Source: Bacillus methanolicus
GTDB lineage: Bacteria; Bacillota; Bacilli; Bacillales; Cytobacillaceae
Direction: 5' to 3'
DNA: 64,000 bases
Assembly (NCBI RefSeq): GCF_028888695.1
Contig: NZ_PNFF01000003.1
Location: 62,001 to 126,000 of the forward strand
Shown: one piece after another, positions 1 to 8,271 of the stretch
Position numbering within the stretch: position 1 is the stretch's first letter
Layout of the letters: each line of letters begins with the position of its first letter
The notes under the pieces: model-generated
Seen by the model: the letters and a program-made list of their open reading frames with translations, nothing else
Told to the model about the DNA's origin: nothing
Database searches by the model: none
Translations under genes and position numbers: made by a program

Positions 1-1
1 C

Positions 2-232
2 ATATCCATTCCAACAAATATAGAAAAGGAACACATCAAAGCAATATCTTATTGTATTGAACAGCATTTAAATGTTCCGGTGATACCAAGCCCCAATCAA
101 ATTAAGATTACAAATATTCCTCGCTTTATTGTAGCAGCCATTGATGAAATACCGGCCATCCATAGTGCTGAATTAATCAATTTTTTAACTGAAAAAGAGA
201 AAAAAAGGATTATGGAAGGTGCTTCATTATGA
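2..232 (+). CDS. C-terminal part of an unknown protein (cut by window edge)
   Basis: An open frame enters from the left edge and runs 76 codons to a TGA that overlaps the ATG of the next gene (ATGA), so the two are probably translationally coupled. The visible part is mixed charged and hydrophobic with no signal or membrane segment and ends in a Lys/Glu-rich helix-like tail. I do not recognise the family. The overlap with a lipoprotein gene suggests the upstream gene is part of the same transcript. Confidence 0.6.
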   Translation: MSIPTNIEKEHIKAISYCIEQHLNVPVIPSPNQIKITNIPRFIVAAIDEIPAIHSAELINFLTEKEKKRIMEGASL

Positions 233-906
233 ATTTAAGATTCAAGGCTATGTTATCTTTTCTTGCTGTGTGTGTATTTTTAAGTGGTTGCTCTGGCGAT
301 AAATTTACAGAAGAAGTTAAAAAAACAGAGGCTAAAAATCAAGAAATAAAAAAAACGCAAAAAGAAAAAGAAGCAGTTGATAATAAAGAACTAAAAGAAT
401 TTTATGAAGATTTAGAGAAGCCTTTAGACGAAGTGATACAAGAAAATGACTTTGATACTGTTAAAATAATGGATTCTATAAAGGCAACCCAACAAGATCA
501 TTTTCAAGATGGAAAAGAATTTGCAAAGTATGCTGCCCAGATTCTTTATCAGTTTTATACACTTCAAATATCGCCGGATCAATACTATGAATTTTTGGTG
601 AAATACGGAAGTGAAAGTGTAAAGAAGGATCTCCCATCAAAGGAAGATGCCTTAAATATCTTAACTAATTTACAGAATATGTACAAAAAGCAAAACATGA
701 ATGGAGAGAACTACGTTCTAACAGAAGTTACATATAACCGTTTTAAAAGGGAGGGGTGGTTTTATAGAAAGGTGTTAACCACAAACGGAGAAGAATACTA
801 CATTACAACAATAGTTAAGGAAGATGAAGGTTGGAAATATGAAGATGATAGTCCTTCTCCACCTTTTGAAGAAATCGAACAAACTGAACAATCATTTTCT
901 AATTAA
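229..906 (+). CDS. Predicted lipoprotein, unknown function
   Basis: The 225-residue product starts with a Lys/Arg n-region, a hydrophobic stretch and a lipobox (LSGC, Cys at about residue 21), so it should be lipid-anchored on the outer face of the membrane. The mature part begins with a very Lys/Glu-rich segment (about residues 25-60) that is probably helical, followed by a compact domain of about 150 residues. The fold is not recognised by eye. In plasmid conjugation regions such small lipoproteins often accompany mating or surface-exclusion genes, but nothing here proves that role. It is coupled to the upstream partial gene and followed by another unknown gene on the same strand. Confidence 0.7.
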   Translation: MNLRFKAMLSFLAVCVFLSGCSGDKFTEEVKKTEAKNQEIKKTQKEKEAVDNKELKEFYEDLEKPLDEVIQENDFDTVKIMDSIKATQQDHFQDGKEFAKYAAQILYQFYTLQISPDQYYEFLVKYGSESVKKDLPSKEDALNILTNLQNMYKKQNMNGENYVLTEVTYNRFKREGWFYRKVLTTNGEEYYITTIVKEDEGWKYEDDSPSPPFEEIEQTEQSFSN

Positions 907-928
907 ATCAAAAGGAGTTGTAAGAATA

Positions 929-1792
929 TTGCAAACTGCATTACAAAATAATATATTTGAATATACCGACAAAAAACTAAAAGCTCATCTACAAAATAAC
1001 GAAGACTTCAACCGAGAACTAATCACAATGTTTGAGTTTTATAAAACAATGCTTTTTGAAAGGGTCAGCGACTCTGATAAAGACCGCCTTGAAAGAGATT
1101 TATTTCAAAGTATCAAATCTCAAATTTTTAATGGGTATTTTATGGCCCAAGAATTGCTTAATAGTAAAGAAACACAATTTGAGGATCAGTGGTTCCAGCA
1201 ATCGGAAGGTATGATTGCCCAACAACTACCTGAAATGCTTAGAATAGCAACAAATGATAATATCGACGAAATTATTACTCTTGAACCACTAAAGGAGCTT
1301 ACTAGCTGGCTTGTTATTAAATATGAAGGAGTTTACCCTTTACTAAGAGATATCTCTTTAAATACGGCATGTATGGGAGCAAAATGGTCATTTATCGATG
1401 AAGCAAAGAAAAGAGGAGTTACACCATATCAACCTCAATTCCCAGGAATCCTAGCTAATGTCGATGATGTTGTATTTATTAACCCTCAAACTTATTTAAG
1501 CTGCGATATAACCAATGAGTCTAGTGAACTTTGGACAGTAATTACCTCAAAATATAACGGATTAGATAAAATAGCAGAAGTCACCTTAATAAAAGTACCA
1601 AGTAACGAAAAAGTAGAAAGATATTATATGAATGTTAATATGAAAAATAGCTTATCGCTTACCGAGCAACAAAACCTAGTTGATCATCTAGCCGCTAAAC
1701 TAATGGTTACGCAGAATCTTGAAAGAAATCAAATTATACTCGCTGCTGCTTCCGTAGAGGCATTTTATGAAATTAATAACAATACTGATTGA
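929..1792 (+). CDS. Hypothetical protein
   Basis: I choose the TTG at 929 (287 residues) because AAAGGAG lies about 11 nt upstream. The longer open frame starting at 824 overlaps the lipoprotein gene and its extra residues look non-coding. The protein is soluble, acidic and helix-rich in its first 130 residues, with a Pro/Asp-containing beta-rich C-terminal half. No signal peptide, membrane segment or catalytic motif was recognised. The gene ends just before a bidirectional terminator shared with the convergent E1-like gene. Confidence 0.6.
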   Translation: MQTALQNNIFEYTDKKLKAHLQNNEDFNRELITMFEFYKTMLFERVSDSDKDRLERDLFQSIKSQIFNGYFMAQELLNSKETQFEDQWFQQSEGMIAQQLPEMLRIATNDNIDEIITLEPLKELTSWLVIKYEGVYPLLRDISLNTACMGAKWSFIDEAKKRGVTPYQPQFPGILANVDDVVFINPQTYLSCDITNESSELWTVITSKYNGLDKIAEVTLIKVPSNEKVERYYMNVNMKNSLSLTEQQNLVDHLAAKLMVTQNLERNQIILAAASVEAFYEINNNTD

Positions 1793-1818
1793 TTACCTAT
1801 TAACGAAACATAGATAAC

Positions 1819-1860
1819 AAAAAAGCCGATTTTTCCTATGCTCGGAAAAATCGGCGATTT
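1819..1860. terminator. Bidirectional rho-independent terminator
   Basis: A 12-bp perfect stem (1825-1836 with 1844-1855) and a 7-nt loop are flanked by an A-run on the left and a T-rich tail on the right. It lies between two convergent genes and can serve both strands. Confidence 0.85.
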
Positions 1861-1864
1861 TCAT

Positions 1865-2749
1865 TTATTGTTGTTCCTGTAATTGAACCTCAGTCGAGCG
1901 CATATATCCCTTTTTCGCATGAAAAAAGGTGATATGTGAATAAATTTTATACTCTTCAACAATATGTGTCAGTATATTTGCTATTGACAAAGCCGCAAAT
2001 TTATTGACAATCAATCTTTGTGGTTCCGAAGCAGATAATTCCGAACATGACAGTTCACTTGGCCTAATTTCATCATAATCTTCAAGAATGTCCGGAAACA
2101 CTTCTGCAACAGGGGCCTGTTTAAATAAATTTAAACGTACACCCGTCACAACCTGACCGCTCCATCCACTTTGATGGTAGGACGTTAATTCCTCCTCTGT
2201 CCATCTTTCTTTTGGTCGAGTTCTCCAGTCATGAGGAACCTTTGTTGCTTCATTTCCAGCATCGATATACACGACTGTTTTCATCTGCATAAATAAAGCA
2301 TGAATAATTCGTCGTGTGTAATTATTATCGACACACCCAATAATAATTGGAAGAAACAGCTTATTAAGCCGCTCGTTATCATCATACATAGACATGTATT
2401 CCATCGAAAAGAGTGAGCGTAAATGCTCCGTAGATTCAATATAAGAGTCGCTATAAGAACCTATATCAATGTCGTATGCAGCTGAATAACGACTTGCCAG
2501 TACATCTGCTTTTTTCAATCCCACTTCTTGCGGAAGAAATAATTGATTCCCTAAATTCTTTATCTCTATAACATCAGGGTCTGCAATTACATAAGCAGCC
2601 TTTGTTCTAGAGGTACCTAAAAGTTGCGCTATATGTTGGACTAGGTATCCTCCTGTACCTCCAACCCCAATTTGAACAATAAAAGGGAATATTCCCTTGT
2701 AATCATACCAGTTATCTTTAGCCGCTGTTAAAATGTTCACGCTGTTCAT
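1865..2749 (-). CDS. ThiF/E1-like adenylating enzyme
   Basis: The 294-residue protein has an N-terminal Rossmann ATP-binding loop (G28-V-G-G-T-G33) followed by an acidic DPD segment, an N-L-G-N-Q-L-F stretch and a downstream Lys, then a G-C-V-D-N region. This is the order expected of the ThiF/MoeB/E1 adenylation domain. Such enzymes adenylate the C-terminus of a small beta-grasp protein. A Cys near residue 235 could be a thioester site, but this is inference. The start overlaps the stop of the JAB-like gene by 4 nt, so the two are coupled. Together with the E2-like gene it forms an E1-E2-JAB set resembling the PRTRC cassettes of proteobacterial plasmids and the ubiquitin-like operons described by comparative genomics. 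No CxxC zinc pair was noted. Confidence 0.8.
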   Translation of the reverse strand: MNSVNILTAAKDNWYDYKGIFPFIVQIGVGGTGGYLVQHIAQLLGTSRTKAAYVIADPDVIEIKNLGNQLFLPQEVGLKKADVLASRYSAAYDIDIGSYSDSYIESTEHLRSLFSMEYMSMYDDNERLNKLFLPIIIGCVDNNYTRRIIHALFMQMKTVVYIDAGNEATKVPHDWRTRPKERWTEEELTSYHQSGWSGQVVTGVRLNLFKQAPVAEVFPDILEDYDEIRPSELSCSELSASEPQRLIVNKFAALSIANILTHIVEEYKIYSHITFFHAKKGYMRSTEVQLQEQQ

Positions 2750-3705
2750 TCTATCACCACCTGGATTTTATTCATATCAAAATCCGGAAGAGAGGAAAAC
2801 GGGTCCTCAAACACTAGGTGATAAGGAACAGAAACATGACCAACTTCTTCTGATATAAAACGGCGTACAAAGATTTCTGGAAATGGCTTATGCAAGCAAC
2901 CTACAATGGCATAAGTCAATCCTGGCACACGCTCCGAAGCATTATCTTGCAATGAAGGGAGGGGAGGCATCATATGATGAGAATGGATTTCTAATATCTT
3001 TTTAGAATTTCCACCAATCCGTATGGCCATGTTAAATGAATCTTCATCAACTTCACACCAATAACGGTGTACTCTTTGCTGAGGCACATCTAAAAAGAAA
3101 CGACCTTTTGTATCAATATATACGTCCGCATGAATTTCTAAATATTGTTCAGCATATAGACGTGCAAGAGCTATAAAATCTCGTAAAAGGCTGAATGGAA
3201 TAGGAAAAGAAACGTCTTCAAAAATTGAAGACGTTTCTGTACAATTTCCTTTCTTTTTTGCTTTCATAAAAGGAATGACGATATTTTTATCTTTTATATA
3301 AACCATATCCGTCATATCCTTGACAAGCTCTGGATAGTCTTTTTCCATGCGCTTGCGAAGCAACTCGCCATCCAACGGCTTACGTTTAGTTCCCCCATCT
3401 TTTTTCTTAACTAATAGACCTTCAGCCAATTCCTCAGCAGAAAAATAAGTTTGTATTTCAATGGATTCACCAAAATAACGAATGATAGTATTTTCGTTAA
3501 TATCGAAGACATCCTTTTCATTTTCCTTTTTATCTTTTTTATTCGACTCTGAATTGGCAGCCCTTTGGCTCTCCACTTGTTTTCGAAGTGCCTCTGCTTT
3601 ACGAACTCGTTCTTCTTCCTCTCGCTTCTTTTGTTCTGCGTATTCATCCACAATATCAAACATTGAAAAAATATCTTGTTGTCCTTGAATAGCGTTTTTA
3701 GTCAT
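2746..3705 (-). CDS. JAMM/JAB-domain metallopeptidase-like protein
   Basis: The 319-residue protein has a strongly charged coiled-coil N-terminus (about residues 20-65, Glu/Lys/Arg-rich) and a C-terminal JAB domain. Around residue 240 it carries H-S-H followed after seven residues by S and then x-x-D, an exact match to the HxH-x7-S-x2-D zinc signature of JAMM peptidases, so it is likely catalytically competent. Family members cleave isopeptide or linear bonds of ubiquitin-like proteins. It sits between the E2-like and E1-like genes in one operon. The natural substrate is unknown. The charged N-terminus is longer than in minimal JAB proteins and may bind a partner. Confidence 0.8.
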   Translation of the reverse strand: MTKNAIQGQQDIFSMFDIVDEYAEQKKREEEERVRKAEALRKQVESQRAANSESNKKDKKENEKDVFDINENTIIRYFGESIEIQTYFSAEELAEGLLVKKKDGGTKRKPLDGELLRKRMEKDYPELVKDMTDMVYIKDKNIVIPFMKAKKKGNCTETSSIFEDVSFPIPFSLLRDFIALARLYAEQYLEIHADVYIDTKGRFFLDVPQQRVHRYWCEVDEDSFNMAIRIGGNSKKILEIHSHHMMPPLPSLQDNASERVPGLTYAIVGCLHKPFPEIFVRRFISEEVGHVSVPYHLVFEDPFSSLPDFDMNKIQVVIE

Positions 3706-3725
3706 TAAAATCCTCTCCTTAATAG

Positions 3726-4442
3726 TTATTTATTATTAAACAAATCCCCGAAAACTTTATTACTTGGCATTAGCCAATCATCTTCAAAAGATTGTTCTCT
3801 AATTTTTTCTATTAGTGTTCGGAATCTATTGATTCCGTGGGTTGTTCTAACTCCATGATCTTCGTTGAATGGAGCCGCCACAAACCATCGGAAAGCTCGC
3901 TCTAACTCAACAAGAGAATGAATATGAAGTCTCTCATTTTGCCCCCAACAGACAATCCCGTTACTTTTACTAACATTTGGATAAGGGAATGTAAACAGGG
4001 GAGTATCTTCTGTAACCGGTTGTCCATTATCCTGAATGGAATAGATTCGCATTTCAGAAATGCGGAAACCATTTTCATTCGCCGGCACAACAAGATACTG
4101 AAGTATCATACGCGGGAATCCAATTGTGAAAAATTCATCCTCTTCACCATATCGGATTTCCCACATTTTTTTATCAAGTACCATAGTCACACGCTGCTTG
4201 GTACCTGAATTGTTTCGAGAATATCGTATGGTTCCCCTCGGAAGGACAGGAGTACTATGTTCTTCGTCCCGCAAGGCATCCGCGTCATGAGCATTTTCCG
4301 GAGTTTGTTGCAATGCTGTGATAATGTCCTCCACTCGATAATAAAAAGGGCCTCGACGTACACCATTATCCCCTATTTGAAAGGCTTCAATGGGATATTC
4401 AGCATTTTTTGGTACATCTGTTAGTTCAAATTGCCACCTCAT
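3726..4442 (-). CDS. E2-like (prokaryotic E2 / PRTRC-B type) protein
   Basis: The 238-residue product has, at about residues 152-166, a segment reading P-Y-P-N-V, then a short linker, G-I-V-C-W-G. This has the layout of the ubiquitin E2 active site (HPN motif, then G-x-[IV]-C) with Tyr154 replacing His and Cys165 in the position of the thioester Cys. I therefore call it an E2-like protein of the prokaryotic E2 group found beside JAB and ThiF genes. The C-terminal third carries a helical region with conserved-looking Trp/Arg residues. It lies 20 nt from the JAB gene in the same operon. Function in plasmid biology is unknown. The assignment rests on motif and neighbours only. Confidence 0.7.
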   Translation of the reverse strand: MRWQFELTDVPKNAEYPIEAFQIGDNGVRRGPFYYRVEDIITALQQTPENAHDADALRDEEHSTPVLPRGTIRYSRNNSGTKQRVTMVLDKKMWEIRYGEEDEFFTIGFPRMILQYLVVPANENGFRISEMRIYSIQDNGQPVTEDTPLFTFPYPNVSKSNGIVCWGQNERLHIHSLVELERAFRWFVAAPFNEDHGVRTTHGINRFRTLIEKIREQSFEDDWLMPSNKVFGDLFNNK

Positions 4443-4458
4443 CTTGTTCTTCTCCTTT

Positions 4459-4950
4459 TCATGTTTGTAGAATCTCGATTAACACATATAAAATCTCTAC
4501 AAGATTTACTGGACCATCGTCCTCATCCCAGATAACAACCACTCCTTTTTCAAGAGGCATGATTTCTGCAAAGCCGCTATAAAAGTCAATGCCTCCACCT
4601 AAAGAACCTGCTGGTACCTTTGAATGTTCAATCCGATCATCCAGTAAGACGAGAATGCCCCAACTATCCAATTGACTTTCATCGATTAATTTAAAGTCAG
4701 CTGCATGACACCAATAAGCTTTGTCCTCAACATCATCTTCCCCACTATATGGACCCCAGCACTCCACAATGGTGAATAAGGACTCCACAGTACGTAAAAA
4801 AATATCCCAGTCATACTCCGCTCCAAAATCGAAATTTGTAACGTAGTCAGGAAATTGCTTTACATCTACACCATTGTCGTATGCTAACTTCAGTAACATT
4901 AAGTTCTGAACGGTTCCTTTTAGTGAATAATAATCCTCATGAGTCTCCAC
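4459..4950 (-). CDS. Hypothetical acidic protein of the E1-E2-JAB operon
   Basis: This 163-residue, strongly acidic protein (many Asp/Glu, Trp and Tyr) has no membrane segment and no motif I recognise. It has a Gly-rich turn (around residues 118-121) and a hydrophobic C-terminal helix. It lies 16 nt upstream of the E2-like gene and 11 nt downstream of another unknown gene, so it is co-transcribed with the clamp and conjugation-like genes. Its position suggests a partner or substrate of the cassette. I cannot see a ubiquitin-like fold from sequence alone. Confidence 0.65.
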   Translation of the reverse strand: METHEDYYSLKGTVQNLMLLKLAYDNGVDVKQFPDYVTNFDFGAEYDWDIFLRTVESLFTIVECWGPYSGEDDVEDKAYWCHAADFKLIDESQLDSWGILVLLDDRIEHSKVPAGSLGGGIDFYSGFAEIMPLEKGVVVIWDEDDGPVNLVEILYVLIEILQT

Positions 4951-4961
4951 GATTTTTCCTC

Positions 4962-5294
4962 CTACAAAAATAGAAAAGGGGAAGTAGGCCTTTGTTTCGG
5001 TAGCTTCCCCATTTTGTATATTTTTTCTGAAAGTGCCAGGATACGAGTGTAAGAGTGATTCGGATCAATAGCTATGTTTCCATCCGTATCTTCTCCGGAA
5101 AGCACATTATCCAACTCATGGTATACATTTACGATGTCTTCGAATAAAAACTTCGAAAAGTCTATACTTCCTGTACTTATCTGATTCTGAATCACCATGA
5201 GCACGTAATTCTGACCATATTGATCTTCAACAATCCTCTCTTTTTTTTCATCGATCATCTCGCAAAAAGTAGAAAAACTAAATTTATCTTTCAT
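4962..5294 (-). CDS. Hypothetical protein between dnaN-like gene and E2 cassette
   Basis: The 110-residue soluble protein is preceded by a good AGGAGGT site. It is mixed charged with no recognised motif and ends in a Pro/Phe/Leu tail rather than a Gly-Gly, so it is not an obvious ubiquitin-like modifier. It lies 42 nt downstream of the beta-clamp gene and immediately upstream of another unknown gene in the same operon. Confidence 0.65.
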   Translation of the reverse strand: MKDKFSFSTFCEMIDEKKERIVEDQYGQNYVLMVIQNQISTGSIDFSKFLFEDIVNVYHELDNVLSGEDTDGNIAIDPNHSYTRILALSEKIYKMGKLPKQRPTSPFLFL

Positions 5295-5336
5295 ATAGAT
5301 TACCTCCTAGAGAAAAAACGGGAAGATACTTCCCGT

Positions 5337-6464
5337 TTAAACTGTTCTAACTGGTAAGACAAGTTGGATTTCCTCAAAATCCGATTGACAAGGGGTTATT
5401 AAAAAAGGTCTCATATTCCCTTGATATTTAAAGTTTACTAAATCATCATCGATTGCTTTTAACGCATCGATCATGTACTTAGCAGAAAAGGAAATCGTAA
5501 AATCATCTTCACCAGTTAATTCTTCATAATCTACCACTTCGACTCCTTTACCAATTTGTGATTGGTGAGTAGAAATCGTTGCAACTCCATTGACATGAAG
5601 GTTCACTACGCCACCTTTGCCATTTTCCGCTCCATTGGCCAATCCACTGATACGGTCTAAACTGTCTAACAATTCTTTGCGCTTAATTTTCATTTCCGCT
5701 TTAAAATTGTTTGGAATCAAGCGTGAAGTATCAGGGTAATTGCCATCTAACAAGCGACTATAAAAGAATAGCGCACCATTCTTAAAAATCACTTGATTAT
5801 CTGATTCACAATAAACACAGACATCTTCTTGTAAATCAAAGGTTTTGACTAATTTATCCAATGCTTTAGCAGGAATCACAAGTTTTAATGATTTTTCATT
5901 AGTGGTTTTTGTTTTAACTTGTCCCAATCTGTGAGAATCCGTACTGACAAGCGTCATACAATCTCCTTCTAATGACAGGTAAACCCCAGTTAATATTGGT
6001 CGAAGCTCTGAATCAGCAGCAGCAAACACTGTTTTCTTTATAAACGCATTGAAATCCGTTCCCTTTAAGTTTAGAGTAGGTTTTTCAATATCAAATGTTG
6101 GCAATTTCGGATATTCTTCTGGATCGAAAGTGTTCAAGCTGAATTCAGATTTCTTTCCGTATTTTATAGTCAAATTAAAATCGGTAAGCTTTATTTCCAG
6201 TTCTTTTTTCAGCTTTTTCGCAATTTCGGATACTTGCTTTGGAAGGACCGTTTTACCAGGCTTAACCACATCGACATTTTCTCCATCAACCGGTATATGG
6301 TAACGGAATGATTCTGTACCATCAGAACCAATTAATATGATTTCGTCTTGTGTAACTTCCATGAAAATCCCTTGAAAAATTGGAACACTGTGTTTAGCGT
6401 TTACCACTTTCTCTACCTTTTTTAATGAATCCGATAATAATTGGCTGTCAATTTTAAAATGCAT
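5337..6464 (-). CDS. dnaN: DNA polymerase III beta subunit (sliding clamp) homologue
   Basis: The 375-residue product matches the usual length of bacillary DnaN (about 378) and shows the three-domain clamp pattern throughout. Typical segments include the N-terminal SLKKVEKVVNAKH region, VFAAADSELRPILTGVYL at the start of domain 2, STDSHRLG, and a C-terminal P-V-R-T-V end like the canonical M-P-x-R. It would form a ring on DNA and tether polymerases or repair proteins. A clamp paralogue on a mobile element, next to a Rad52-like annealing protein, suggests plasmid-specific replication or recombination. It is the second gene of the minus-strand operon. Sequence decay is not visible. Confidence 0.9.
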   Translation of the reverse strand: MHFKIDSQLLSDSLKKVEKVVNAKHSVPIFQGIFMEVTQDEIILIGSDGTESFRYHIPVDGENVDVVKPGKTVLPKQVSEIAKKLKKELEIKLTDFNLTIKYGKKSEFSLNTFDPEEYPKLPTFDIEKPTLNLKGTDFNAFIKKTVFAAADSELRPILTGVYLSLEGDCMTLVSTDSHRLGQVKTKTTNEKSLKLVIPAKALDKLVKTFDLQEDVCVYCESDNQVIFKNGALFFYSRLLDGNYPDTSRLIPNNFKAEMKIKRKELLDSLDRISGLANGAENGKGGVVNLHVNGVATISTHQSQIGKGVEVVDYEELTGEDDFTISFSAKYMIDALKAIDDDLVNFKYQGNMRPFLITPCQSDFEEIQLVLPVRTV

Positions 6465-6538
6465 GAATATGCCTCCTTAATGTTTTTAATAAAAAAACAC
6501 AAAGAAGAAAAACTCCTTTGTGCTTTGCTCCCGCTTCA

Positions 6539-7540
6539 TTAAGCAATTTGTTGAATATGTCCGTTTTTAAGGTCACCTTTTACCATTTGAACAATTTCTC
6601 TCACGTGGTCTGTGGTTACATGCGTAAAACAAGAGAATAAATTCTCAACCTTAACAGTTGGACACAAGATTTGTACATAATGAAGTACATCATCCAATGA
6701 AACTTTGTAATTGTTAGCGACTACTATTAAGTCATTAACCGGACGAAGAACACTATAATAAATCTTCATTTCTTCTTCAGTCGCTTTTTCAAAAACCTCT
6801 GCAAGGGAATTTTGTTTAATAGTAGGATTGATTTTCTTGAACAAAGACATAATCCATCCTGGATGCTCTGCCAATCCTGTATTCTTCAAATATTCCTGAA
6901 TTGCTTTTACAGCACCCGGGCGATTAAACCCTTGTGACTGTTTATTTTGATTTCCTCTTTGCTGCTGTTGATTTTGAGCTCTACCATTTAAATTTTGAGA
7001 TTGAGAACTGGAAGAAGATTGCATTCCAGTACGCTCATTCTCAGGTAAAGCCCAATCTGGTAACTGTGGTGGAATCCAATATCCATAAACCTTTTGCTTA
7101 TCGTCTTTAATACGAATAGCACCCGGGCGACGCTCTGAAAAAACCTCAACAAAAGTTTCTTCTAGATTATATAGATATCGACCAATACCCCACTGAACAG
7201 CTGCTCGCTTCATTGCACTAGATAATCCACCCTTTAGCGATTCAAATAGTGTTTGCTCGGCTCCATCTGATTTACTAACCCATTCTCCGTCTACATAGCA
7301 AGAAATCGTACAAAGAATGCCTTGCATAAAATCTCTAAAGTCATTTTTCCAGCCTGCAGGTCCAAAAACTTCATCTAAACGATTTTGAATAGCCCTATTC
7401 GTCACGTATGCTAGTACCATAGCCCAAGGCTTTCCGTTTGTTATTCCGCAGCGACTAACACGCCATTCGATATCTTTTGAAGGAAATGGCGCTTTAAGTA
7501 AATTCATTACTTCCTCCATACTACAATCTTTTTTCTTCAT
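6539..7540 (-). CDS. Rad52/Rad22-family single-strand annealing protein
   Basis: The 333-residue protein has the Rad52-type N-terminal domain: a core with a GPAGWKNDF segment, then a KGGLSSAMKRAAVQWGIGRYLY helix region (about residues 105-130) typical of the family. A Gln/Asn-rich linker (about residues 170-205) and a helical C-terminal domain follow. Such proteins anneal complementary single strands and are common on phages and conjugative elements. AAGGGG precedes the ATG at 7540. It is the first gene of an operon that continues with the clamp and the E1-E2-JAB set, and its transcript begins with a large hairpin leader. This suggests all these genes share one control point. Confidence 0.85.
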   Translation of the reverse strand: MKKKDCSMEEVMNLLKAPFPSKDIEWRVSRCGITNGKPWAMVLAYVTNRAIQNRLDEVFGPAGWKNDFRDFMQGILCTISCYVDGEWVSKSDGAEQTLFESLKGGLSSAMKRAAVQWGIGRYLYNLEETFVEVFSERRPGAIRIKDDKQKVYGYWIPPQLPDWALPENERTGMQSSSSSQSQNLNGRAQNQQQQRGNQNKQSQGFNRPGAVKAIQEYLKNTGLAEHPGWIMSLFKKINPTIKQNSLAEVFEKATEEEMKIYYSVLRPVNDLIVVANNYKVSLDDVLHYVQILCPTVKVENLFSCFTHVTTDHVREIVQMVKGDLKNGHIQQIA

Positions 7541-7606
7541 AACAACAGCCCCTTAAAGTTTTTTATAACCTCTACCTCTCCAATTTTTTGCCTATAAACA
7601 CAAAAA

Positions 7607-7681
7607 AACCTTTGAGGATTTGATAGTAAGATAGAGATAAACATTATTATGCTTATCTATCTCCCATCAACCTCAAAGGTT
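7607..7681 (-). terminator. Leader hairpin with U-tract upstream of the annealing-protein operon
   Basis: An 11-bp perfect outer stem (7607-7617 with 7671-7681) encloses a further imperfect stem. Reading on the minus strand it is followed by a T-run and then the ribosome site of the gene starting at 7540. A terminator in this place must be read through for the operon to be expressed, so it probably acts as an attenuator. Confidence 0.7.
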
Positions 7682-7922
7682 GTAGTGTTTGTTAGGTATC
7701 CGCTAATCCATGTTGGATTGCAAAAAAATTAAAAAGGAAAAAGATTATAGGAAAATTATACAATTCAATCCACAAAGTGACAACCTTTATTCAATATTTT
7801 CCTCTTTTCCTTTATTATTATGATGAAAGAGTTTTGCATTTCACTTGCGGGATTTATAGGAAAATTTAACATAAAATGAAGAGTTTTATAAAAATCTAGA
7901 ATACCATTTCTTTTAACTATGC

Positions 7923-7928
7923 TATAAT
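7923..7928 (+). promoter_or_regulatory. Probable -10 box (TATAAT) for the Xre/CpaE-like operon
   Basis: A perfect TATAAT lies about 30 nt before a leader hairpin and about 105 nt before the Xre gene. The -35 region is not convincing. Confidence 0.5.
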
Positions 7929-7958
7929 TAATTTAAATTTAAAATACTTAAAGCGACG

Positions 7959-8005
7959 ACCGCTAGACCACTCTTATAAACAAAGGGTAGTTTTGCGGTT
8001 TTTTT
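7959..8005 (+). terminator. Leader hairpin with T7 tract upstream of Xre gene
   Basis: The outer ACCGC/GCGGT stem (7959-7963 with 7995-7999) and an inner 9-position stem with one mismatch are followed by seven Ts. The Xre ribosome site begins about 15 nt later. It is placed like an attenuator, between promoter and first gene. Confidence 0.65.
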
Positions 8006-8031
8006 GTTTATTAGTGAGAAAGGAGATATGA

Positions 8032-8271
8032 ATGGTATCAAAGTTTAATGAAATCCAACTCTTGAACGATGCAGAACGACTCATCATTCTTCGAAAGCGG
8101 CTAAATTTAAGCCAGTTTCAGTTAGCTAAGGAATTGGGGATTAGTTCAAGTTATTTAGGACAAGTTGAAAGGGGAGAACTCTCATTTAGTCCTCACTTAA
8201 AGGCAAGGATAAATGATTTTTTGAAGCGGGAGAAAGAAATATATGAAAAAGATATATTTAGCAATATCTGA
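8032..8271 (+). CDS. Xre-family helix-turn-helix regulator
   Basis: This 79-residue protein is almost entirely one Cro/CI-type HTH: ERLIILRKRLNLSQFQLAKE followed by LGISSSYLGQVERGEL, the classical recognition helix pattern. It should bind DNA as a dimer. GAAAGGAGAT precedes the ATG. The last 29 nt overlap the start of the CpaE-like gene in another frame, indicating translational coupling. It may regulate its own operon or the divergent annealing-protein operon across the shared 490-nt intergenic region. Confidence 0.85.
   Translation: MVSKFNEIQLLNDAERLIILRKRLNLSQFQLAKELGISSSYLGQVERGELSFSPHLKARINDFLKREKEIYEKDIFSNI

Noticed and set aside
824-928. Longer N-terminus of the gene ending at 1792
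   Set aside because: It overlaps the lipoprotein gene and lacks a ribosome site, while TTG 929 has AAAGGAG.
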